A stretch of DNA of 13,137 nucleotides from an uncultured Bryobacterales bacterium. GTDB lineage: Bacteria; Acidobacteriota; Terriglobia; Bryobacterales; Bryobacteraceae. The number at the start of each line of letters is the position of its first letter. Positions within the stretch are counted from its first letter, which is position 1. A model generated the notes under the pieces. That model was given only the letters and a program-made list of their open reading frames with translations, did no database searches and was not told the origin of the DNA. Location: assembly GCA_937859895.1 (NCBI GenBank), contig CALMAV010000219.1, positions 2,155 to 15,291 on the forward strand, given 5' to 3'. A program made the position numbers and the translations under genes. Positions 7,601 to 13,137 of the stretch are shown here, in pieces.

Positions 7601-8182
7601 GTGCAAATGTGGAATACTTACCGCACGACGCGCGAATTTGAACCTGGTAAACCGTGGTTACTACGGTTCTTCGATCAGATTCGTTTCTTTCCGGTCAGCG
7701 CTGACGAGCTGTTGGAGATACGTCGCGATTTCCCGTTAGGCCGCTACTCGCTTCAAATCGAGGAGCAATCATTTCAGCTGCGCGACTATAACGAGTTCTT
7801 AAGGTCAAATAAGGGGCGCATTGATCAGTTTCGCTCGGCACAGAAGCAGGCGTTTGCCGAGGAGCGTGCGCGTTGGGCAGTTCAGGGCGAATTCGACATT
7901 GCCAAATTCGAAGAAGCCGATGCGCCACCGAATAATCAACACGCTATTCCCGCTGGCTGTCTTGCGCTACGTGCGCCCACCACATCCTCCGTCTGGACGC
8001 TGAATACCGAAGCAGGCCATCACTTAGAAGCAGGCCAAAGAACGATGGTGCTGGAAGCAATGAAAATGGAGATTGCAGTCATGATGCCGGTAGCTGCAGA
8101 GGTAGTGGAAGTTCTCTGCCAGAAGGGCGCAACTGTAATGTCTGGGCAACCACTGCTGATTTATCGCCCTGATACAGAATGA
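4664..8182 (+). CDS. uca: Biotin-dependent guanidine/urea carboxylase
   Basis: A cytosolic multidomain carboxylase of 1172 aa that uses ATP, bicarbonate and covalently bound biotin to carboxylate guanidine (or urea). Counting from the chosen ATG, which is one codon after an in-frame TTG at 4661, the order is as follows. A biotin carboxylase occupies about residues 2-450, with VANRG near the start, HPGYGFLSENPDF (79-91), the ATP-grasp glycine loop AGGGGGIGM (159-167), RRNQKIIEETPAP and EVNTRLQVEH (288-297). The KipA-like half of the carboxyltransferase starts at GRLGFWNIGVPPSGPMDD (about 465) and includes DGPSLGGFVCP near 711. The KipI-like half spans about 770-985 (GDGNLLIEFGEP; GLGDVYLGAPVATP; GMEGPGGYQFVGR). 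The C-terminal biotin carrier has EAMKM with biotinyl-Lys1134. Length and order match full urea carboxylases that are not fused to allophanate hydrolase. The adjacent DUF1989 pair argues for guanidine as the main substrate. It overlaps the next gene by 4 bases. Confidence 0.92.
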   Translation: MFKRILVANRGVIACRVMRTLRRLGIGPVAIYSEADAGSPHVEMAAEAICVGPGPAAESYLNVNAILAAARASNAEAIHPGYGFLSENPDFSERCEAAGIAFIGPTSAQIRSFGLKNTARDIAVQCRAPILPGSGLLRDADHAITEATRIGFPVMLKSAGGGGGIGMRLCESSEALVEAFESVQRLSETHFKGSGIYLERFVASGRHIEVQVFGDGNGQVITLGERDCSVQRRNQKIIEETPAPGLSDTVRQQLADVAVRVMQAVNYRSAGTVEFLYDTAREEFYFLEVNTRLQVEHGVTEEITGVDLVEWMVRLADGSLPPITTLPPKLHGASIQVRVYAENPIAGFQPSSGRVTYFQPPIDCRLETFISAGADVPPFYDPLLAKIIVHGGTRDEARTKLAQALNQTRLTGLETNLEFLRAIVADSAFVKGGVTTSFLNTFAFHPRCAEVIEGGVMTTVQSFPGRLGFWNIGVPPSGPMDDLSFRLGNELLGNASDAAGLECTLVGPTLRFHYQTQIAITGADMQPTLDGHPVPLWTVLAVWPGSVLALSAVSGPGTRTYILFREGLDVPPYLGSTATFTLGNFGGLTGRQIRTGDLLPLLETNHVPLAATLSDERRPALTHHWQVGVLYGPHGAPDYFTDKDIDNIFSAAWKVHHNSSRTGVRLLGPKPEWARQDGGDAGLHPSNIHDNAYAIGSIDFTGDMPILLGPDGPSLGGFVCPGVVLGSDLWKLGQLSPGDTVRFVNIVDGVPTPPLTPIVSTRVNPPVVTRQAGDGNLLIEFGEPVLDLNLRFRAQALAQALERSGIEGIIDLTPGIRSLQIHYSPAVVPRERLLAFIDSAVANVASLEDTAVPTRIVHLPLSWDDPATQLAIQRYMTAVRPDAPWCPSNLEFIRRVNGLNSIDDVHKIVFNSSYLVLGLGDVYLGAPVATPIDPSQRLVTTKYNPARTWTPENAVGIGGAYLCVYGMEGPGGYQFVGRTVQMWNTYRTTREFEPGKPWLLRFFDQIRFFPVSADELLEIRRDFPLGRYSLQIEEQSFQLRDYNEFLRSNKGRIDQFRSAQKQAFAEERARWAVQGEFDIAKFEEADAPPNNQHAIPAGCLALRAPTTSSVWTLNTEAGHHLEAGQRTMVLEAMKMEIAVMMPVAAEVVEVLCQKGATVMSGQPLLIYRPDTE

Positions 8183-9819
8183 AGCACAAGCTCTCAATCG
8201 ACGAGGTTTACGACCGTCTCGAAGCCAGTCCGCTCCATCCGGTTTGGATCTCGCTAGTTCCCCGTGAACAAGCATTACAGCAGGCCCAAACACCGGGACC
8301 GCTGCAGGGCATTCCATTTGCAGTCAAGGACAATACCGACGTGGCCGGCCTGCCAACCACCGCAGCTTGCCCGGCGTTTAGTTATGTTCCGAAGAAGACT
8401 GCGTTTGCCGTGCAGCGACTTCTGGATGCAGGGGCAGTGCTTATCGGCAAAACGAACATGGACCAGTTCGCAACCGGTCTGGTGGGCACCAGAACTCCGT
8501 TCGGCGCCTGCCACTCCGTATTTGACGACCGCTACATCTCGGGCGGTTCAAGTTCCGGCTCAGCAATCGCTGTGGCAAATGGCACGGTCAGCTTTGCACT
8601 AGGCACAGACACTGCAGGCTCTGGTCGCGTGCCAGCCGCATTCAACAACATCGTGGGGTTGAAACCGACCCGCGGACTTATCAGCACCTCCGGCGTCGTT
8701 CCCGCCTGCCGCTCGCTTGACTGTGTCTCGATTTTCGCCAATAGCTGCGCCGATGCTCAAGCAGTGCTTGACACCGTGTCAGGGTTCGACCGCGAGGATC
8801 CATTCAGCCGCGCGCCCCTTCGGCGAACGACGTCTCGGCCAGTTCGGTATGGGGTGCCACGTCGCGATCAGTTACAGTTTTTTGGGAATTCTGAGTACGA
8901 GCGGCTTTACTGGGCAAAAGTAGATACTCTAGGCGATGTTGTTGAATTTGACCTTCAGCCGTTTCTGGACGCCGCTCAGCTCCTCTATGGTGGGCCTTAC
9001 GTAGCCGAACGCTTCGCAGCGGTAGGCGAGTTCACCAAAGCTAACTCACGCACAATGGACTCAACCGTTGCAGCCATCATTCTCGGATCTGAAAGGTTCA
9101 CCGCCGTTGAGGCTTATAGGGCAAGTTATCGCCTGGCCGAAATTAGCCAGAAGACAAAGCCTTACTGGGATCAGTTTGACATTATGCTGCTCCCAACAAC
9201 GCCAACTATTTACACAATAGAAGAAGTAAGCCGCAATCCCTTACAATTCAACTCGAATTTGGGTTACTACACTAACTTCGTCAATCTTCTGGACCTAAGC
9301 GCAGTGGCAATCCCGGCAGGGTTCACAGAGAGCGGGTTGCCCTTCGGTGTAACTCTGATTGCCCCTGCCTTTCACGACAAGCAGTTGTTAGCTGTAGCAT
9401 CTGGGCGAACTGAATTTGAGCCTGAAAATGCGATCCAACTAGCCGTTCTAGGCGCCCACTTGTCGGGGCAGCCATTGAATGGCCAGCTAACCAGTCGAGG
9501 GGCAAGGCTTGTGCGTACAGTCAAAACCGCAGGCGATTACAAGCTGTATGCTCTTACCAACACCTCTCCGCAGAAGCCGGGACTAATCCGTACTCCCGGG
9601 TTTGAAGGTCCGGGTATTGAAGCAGAAATTTGGAGTCTTTCACCCGAAGCCTTTGGAACCTTTGTCGCAGCGATTCCTCCGCCGCTCGGCATCGGTACTT
9701 GTGAGATGAGCGATAGTACGGCAGTCAAAGGATTCATCTGTGAACCCTTTGCTGTCATCGGTATGCAGGATATTACGCATTTCGGCGGCTGGCGTAATTA
9801 CCTTCGTCAAGCTAAGTAA
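8179..9819 (+). CDS. atzF: Allophanate hydrolase
   Basis: An amidase-signature enzyme completing the pathway: allophanate -> 2 NH3 + 2 CO2. The 546-aa product has the Lys-cisSer-Ser triad: K50 (PFAVKDN), S124 in GGSSSGSA (122-129) and nucleophile S148 in GTDTAGSGRVP (142-152). Family-specific stretches follow: GLKPTRGLISTSGVVPACRS (160-179), PTTPTIYT, and YYTNFVNLLDLSAVAIPAG (363-381). After a short linker near 420-440 comes the separate C-terminal domain (about 440-546) with GTCEM and the terminal ITHFGGWRNY, which finishes breakdown of the carboxylated intermediate. The protein is somewhat shorter than the roughly 600 aa of many family members, but both domains look present. The start ATG overlaps the carboxylase stop (ATGA, 8179-8182), so the two are translationally coupled. 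The arrangement with carboxylase and DUF1989 genes argues against an atrazine/cyanurate role. Confidence 0.93.
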   Translation: MKHKLSIDEVYDRLEASPLHPVWISLVPREQALQQAQTPGPLQGIPFAVKDNTDVAGLPTTAACPAFSYVPKKTAFAVQRLLDAGAVLIGKTNMDQFATGLVGTRTPFGACHSVFDDRYISGGSSSGSAIAVANGTVSFALGTDTAGSGRVPAAFNNIVGLKPTRGLISTSGVVPACRSLDCVSIFANSCADAQAVLDTVSGFDREDPFSRAPLRRTTSRPVRYGVPRRDQLQFFGNSEYERLYWAKVDTLGDVVEFDLQPFLDAAQLLYGGPYVAERFAAVGEFTKANSRTMDSTVAAIILGSERFTAVEAYRASYRLAEISQKTKPYWDQFDIMLLPTTPTIYTIEEVSRNPLQFNSNLGYYTNFVNLLDLSAVAIPAGFTESGLPFGVTLIAPAFHDKQLLAVASGRTEFEPENAIQLAVLGAHLSGQPLNGQLTSRGARLVRTVKTAGDYKLYALTNTSPQKPGLIRTPGFEGPGIEAEIWSLSPEAFGTFVAAIPPPLGIGTCEMSDSTAVKGFICEPFAVIGMQDITHFGGWRNYLRQAK

Positions 9820-9841
9820 GGTCTAAAAAGAGTAACGAAGG
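9801..9841. repeat. Inverted repeat centred on the convergent stop codons
   Basis: CCTTCGT (9801-9807) and ACGAAGG (9835-9841) are a perfect 7-bp inverted repeat with a 27-base loop. Its centre, 9821, is the middle base of the 3-base gap between the allophanate hydrolase stop (9817-9819) and the receptor stop (9823-9825). A shorter palindrome AGGCTAGCCT (9839-9848) overlaps its right arm. No arm is followed directly by a U-run, although an A5 (9825-9829) in the loop reads as T5 on the minus strand, so it is at best a non-canonical bidirectional terminator. Confidence 0.4.
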
Positions 9842-12800
9842 CTAGCCTGAAAAACTCGGGCCGGATAAGCATTCCTAAACTCGCCGAATGTCGAATTGCT
9901 GTTTAGGTCTAACCTCGGATTGTAGAAGTTTACGTGGTTTGCAGCATTGAACGCTTCGCCCCGGAACTGTAAACGATGCCCTTCGAACGGCATCCTGAAG
10001 TTTTTCATAACGGCAATGTCGAAGTTGGTGTATCCTGGCAGGCGCACGATACCTCGGGTTCCCGTCGTCCCACCAGCCTGCTGAAAGTAGTTATTCGCTG
10101 CCGAAGTGTTGGAAAACAAACTCGGAAGTCCGTTGTTATCGATTGTATTTCCATAATGATTGGAAGCACCAGGAAGTAAGTTGACAATAGCGTTGTACTC
10201 GTAGTTTGTGGGATAAACTCCCCCGGCCTGAATCGTTGTTGGCAAACCCGAATGGTAACGAGCAATGGACGAAACTTGCCAACCACCAATTACTGCCTCC
10301 AGATACTTATTCACTGAGCTGGCAAAGTGCTGACCTTGGCCAAATGGTAGTTCGTAAGTCACATCAGCAGTTATGTTATGACGCACATCAAAATCCGAGG
10401 ATCCCCGGAAGGAGCTCGTATTAAAAGCGTCCTGCAAGATGGCGCCCCCTGTCCCTGCGCCGGACTCAGCACCGGAGGAATTGTCGATGGAGTGCGAAAG
10501 AGTGTAGTTGAAGTCGAAAGCGATCCCGTTCGAGAGTGGACGGCGGAATGTGAGAGTAGCAGCATGATAATTAGCAAAAGCTGCATTGGTCCACGTTGGT
10601 AAACCGGCAAACTGAAGCGGGTAGAACGTGTTACAACCAGTTCTGCTGTAACAGCTATTAGTCCCCTTGATCCGCTGCCGGTCAACTTGATTCAGATTAT
10701 CCTCATCGCTGAGGCCGTTCTGAACCACCCAGCTCTGATAATAGTTCTGGGTGGCACTTCCGGGTACATAAACGTTTGCGAGCCCTGGGAACATGTTTTC
10801 TATAAATGGGACATTTGCAATGGGGCCATAGTTCTGCCCGGCAGCAAGATAGTCACTGTGTAAGATCTGTGCTGCTTGCGACCACGTCATGCCCGAAGCT
10901 GGATCTTTAAATTGAGTTAGCGGCTGATCGAAGTCCTGCTGAAGAAGTCCACGGCGATAAAGACGCCCGGCGTACCCAACCTCAACCGTTAACTTGCCCG
11001 GAAGCTGCCGCGCATAGTTCGCATTTAGAACCATAGAGTAAGGCGCCCTCAGGTTAGACACAACACCTACTCCCTCATTGAATCCGCCGGTGATTGTTGC
11101 AGGGGTAAACGGAAAACCTCCAGAAGGAGCAGCCGGCAGGGCAGGCAGGCTATTAGGCCCGTTGTAGCGAGCAGAAGTAGTGAAATCGGTATTAACTGGC
11201 TGAGTTACTGTACTGGCCAGCCCCGGGGAGCCGCTTTGATCAATGTTGTAGGCCATGTCGCTTCCATACTGGTCGTAGACAAGTGCAAAACCCCCACGAA
11301 AGACCGAGCCTTTGCCTAAGAAAGAACTCCACCAATGGCCGTCGCTATCTGGCGCGAAGGCGAAGGAAAAACGTGGGGCAAAGTTTAAATTGTTGCGGTT
11401 GTAAAATCCGGGTTTGCCGTTTGCAGGCCCTCCCAGAGTGTAGGTGAGTGCCGCATTAGGAATCGCGTTATTAGGCGTTCCAGTCAGATTTGCCCCAACG
11501 CGCTCGGCGAAGTAATTCTGGAGTGGGACCGTTGTAACAACCTCCGTACCATTAACCTCCCAGGGAACCGAAGGATTGCTGTATCGAACTCCGGCTGTAA
11601 TCGTTAGATCTCGCCGAACTCGCCAGGAATCCTGCGCGTAACCTTCATAGTCGTTCACGGCATATTCGCGGGTGGCTGGATCGCCAAACGGAATCACTGA
11701 ACCCGTTTTGGTGAATTGATACGTTCCCGAATACTGATTGATTAGGCCAAGTAGATTGGCAAGTCCGTTTTCAGCTGCAGGACCACTGGCAAGCTTCAGA
11801 TCACTGGTTCCAAACTTTCCGTTGATGTAGTTAGTGATGTAAGTACCGGCATCGCCACCTAATCCCTTCAGTGTGTTGTGGTTATAGCCGTAGCTCTGAT
11901 AAGAGCTCGCGTAATTGATGTGAGTATTGCGGATAAAGCGGAAGTTCACGCCTGTGGTGATTGTGTGTTTTGACTTAGTCCAGGTGAAGTTGTCCGCAAT
12001 GTTATAGGTCGGCATCAGCTGAATGGATGGCCGGTAATCGTAATTCTGAACGGAGCTGAGCCCGGTGAAAGTAAGTGCCGTGCCGGTCGTCCCGGAGTTG
12101 TTCAGACCTAAACGGGTAAGGCCAAAGGTCAGTGCATTCACCATGTCTGGTCGCAGCACCCAGGTGTAGTTCGCCGAAATTCCTTTACTGTTGTCAAGTA
12201 ACTGTTGCGTCGCTGCCTGGCCGGGAAATTGTGCACCGATTACATCAGTCTTACCGGAATTAAGTGTTCCGCGAACCGAAAGTGTATGTTTGCGCGCATT
12301 GTCAATGTTGATATCCAACTTCGCAACGTATGCAGACTGGTCCAGACCGAGTGGCGTATTAAATCGCAGCCCGTTGAAGTTCAAGCCCTGATCAGAGGAC
12401 AGGGCAGGATTGTTTCCGACAGGGAATGCGTTCAGGTACTGTCGCATGGCAGCACTGTAGCCAATATGAAGAGGATCGATGGCCACCACATCTGCCGGAC
12501 CAAGCACAACGGTAGAGCCATTTTGCAGAGCGAAACTCAGATTGCCGTCGCGCAGAGCTTGCGAAGGTACCGTAGCGGTCTGAGGCTGAGAACTGGCATC
12601 AATGCGACGCTCCCAATTGCCGAAAAGAAAGATTCGATCCTTAACGATAGGACCGCCGAGCGAAACTCCGAACTGGTTTCGGACCAGCGCCGCTCTTGGT
12701 ACGCCTGATTGGTTGTTGAAGAAATCATTGGCTGCGAGCAGCGTATTGCGGTTGTACTCGTACAGGGTTCCATGTACCGTATTGGTTCCGCTCTTAGTGA

Positions 12801-13137
12801 GCAGCGTGACCTGACCGCCAGAAGACCGCCCCAAGTCTGCACCCTGGCCAGCAACCGTCACTCGAAACTCTTCTACCGAATCCAGCGGAACGGGAATGGC
12901 TGCGTTAAACCCGGGGGTATTGCTGCCAGTTGAGTTGAGACTAGCCGAGCCATTTGTTTGTGCTCCGCTAATACCGGCGTTCTGGTTGTTGTTTACATCC
13001 ACGCCGTCTAAAGTGATATTGTTCTGATCGCGGCGTGCGCCCAGTACTTCACCGGTCTGTGTCACGCCTGGCTGAATGCTGAGTAGTTCCACCACATTGC
13101 GCGTCTGCAAAGGCAGATCTTTCACCTGCTTCTCCTG
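9823..13137 (-). CDS. TonB-dependent receptor, Oar-like, acidobacterial type (N-terminal part off window)
   Basis: An outer-membrane TonB-dependent receptor; 1104 codons are open up to the window edge. The apparent GTG start at 13125 is an internal valine: the four in-frame codons beyond it (QEKQ) are open, and the protein enters directly at the plug motif KDLPLQTRNVVELLSIQPGV. The missing upstream part should hold a signal peptide and usually a carboxypeptidase-regulatory-like (Ig-fold) domain. The plug continues with ARRDQNNITLDGVDVNNN and EEFRVTVAGQGADLGRSSGG. The beta-barrel follows, with GGPIVKDRIFLFGNWE, RFSFAFAPD, FRRPLSNGIAFDFNYTLSHS and FDVRHNITADVTYELPFGQG, ending in RGEAFNAANHVNFYNPRLD and the terminal aromatic SLRYSF expected for barrel assembly. 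One Cys pair (NSCYSRTGCN) lies in a probable extracellular loop. The substrate is not readable; such receptors in Acidobacteriota are often linked to glycans or other large molecules. It faces the guanidine genes head-on and need not be functionally linked. Confidence 0.93.
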   Translation of the reverse strand, partial: QEKQVKDLPLQTRNVVELLSIQPGVTQTGEVLGARRDQNNITLDGVDVNNNQNAGISGAQTNGSASLNSTGSNTPGFNAAIPVPLDSVEEFRVTVAGQGADLGRSSGGQVTLLTKSGTNTVHGTLYEYNRNTLLAANDFFNNQSGVPRAALVRNQFGVSLGGPIVKDRIFLFGNWERRIDASSQPQTATVPSQALRDGNLSFALQNGSTVVLGPADVVAIDPLHIGYSAAMRQYLNAFPVGNNPALSSDQGLNFNGLRFNTPLGLDQSAYVAKLDINIDNARKHTLSVRGTLNSGKTDVIGAQFPGQAATQQLLDNSKGISANYTWVLRPDMVNALTFGLTRLGLNNSGTTGTALTFTGLSSVQNYDYRPSIQLMPTYNIADNFTWTKSKHTITTGVNFRFIRNTHINYASSYQSYGYNHNTLKGLGGDAGTYITNYINGKFGTSDLKLASGPAAENGLANLLGLINQYSGTYQFTKTGSVIPFGDPATREYAVNDYEGYAQDSWRVRRDLTITAGVRYSNPSVPWEVNGTEVVTTVPLQNYFAERVGANLTGTPNNAIPNAALTYTLGGPANGKPGFYNRNNLNFAPRFSFAFAPDSDGHWWSSFLGKGSVFRGGFALVYDQYGSDMAYNIDQSGSPGLASTVTQPVNTDFTTSARYNGPNSLPALPAAPSGGFPFTPATITGGFNEGVGVVSNLRAPYSMVLNANYARQLPGKLTVEVGYAGRLYRRGLLQQDFDQPLTQFKDPASGMTWSQAAQILHSDYLAAGQNYGPIANVPFIENMFPGLANVYVPGSATQNYYQSWVVQNGLSDEDNLNQVDRQRIKGTNSCYSRTGCNTFYPLQFAGLPTWTNAAFANYHAATLTFRRPLSNGIAFDFNYTLSHSIDNSSGAESGAGTGGAILQDAFNTSSFRGSSDFDVRHNITADVTYELPFGQGQHFASSVNKYLEAVIGGWQVSSIARYHSGLPTTIQAGGVYPTNYEYNAIVNLLPGASNHYGNTIDNNGLPSLFSNTSAANNYFQQAGGTTGTRGIVRLPGYTNFDIAVMKNFRMPFEGHRLQFRGEAFNAANHVNFYNPRLDLNSNSTFGEFRNAYPARVFQASLRYSF

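Noticed and set aside
8179..9819. Atrazine/cyanuric acid degradation role for the allophanate hydrolase
   Set aside because: No cyanuric acid or biuret hydrolase gene is present; the coupled carboxylase and DUF1989 genes explain its presence fully.
12205..12708. Plus-strand open frame of 167 codons
   Set aside because: Antisense to the beta-barrel region of the TonB-dependent receptor, with no domain resemblance; long by chance in a repeat-poor, moderately GC-rich gene.

Overview
The window looks like chromosomal DNA of a soil-type bacterium, most likely an Acidobacteriota (Terriglobia) member. The main clue is the large minus-strand gene at the right end. It encodes a TonB-dependent receptor of the Oar-like kind (long plug motif, NNQ-rich loops, terminal aromatic SLRYSF), which is greatly expanded in that phylum. 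Base composition is even to slightly GC-rich by eye. I see no rRNA, tRNA, CRISPR array, IS element or phage gene. The taxonomic call is an inference.

Left part (1-1787, minus strand): the start of an ABC uptake operon, with a substrate-binding protein (705-1787) followed by a permease (705 to the left edge, incomplete). The two genes overlap by one base (TAATG). The binding protein resembles the NitT/TauT-like family found beside 'urea carboxylase' genes. The ATPase gene is probably just outside the window. A divergent control region (1788-1918) separates this operon from the plus-strand genes.

Centre (1919-9819, plus strand): a GTG-started, probably exported serine hydrolase of the beta-lactamase / 6-aminohexanoate-dimer hydrolase type. 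After a 120-base gap come four tightly packed genes: two DUF1989 'urea carboxylase-associated' proteins, a biotin-dependent 'urea' carboxylase of about 1172 aa, and allophanate hydrolase, which overlaps the carboxylase stop codon by ATGA. Carboxylases of this layout are now known in several bacteria to act on guanidine, and the DUF1989 pair forms carboxyguanidine deiminase (CgdAB). The expected pathway is guanidine + HCO3- + ATP -> carboxyguanidine -> allophanate + NH3 -> 2 NH3 + 2 CO2, using guanidine as a nitrogen source with the ABC system as importer.

Right part (9823-13137, minus strand): the TonB-dependent receptor, running off the window at its N-terminal end and converging on allophanate hydrolase with only 3 bases between stop codons.

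Most notable points: a complete guanidine-assimilation set with no recognisable guanidine riboswitch at either operon head; an exported amidase-like hydrolase at the head of the catabolic genes; and an inverted repeat centred exactly on the convergent stop codons.
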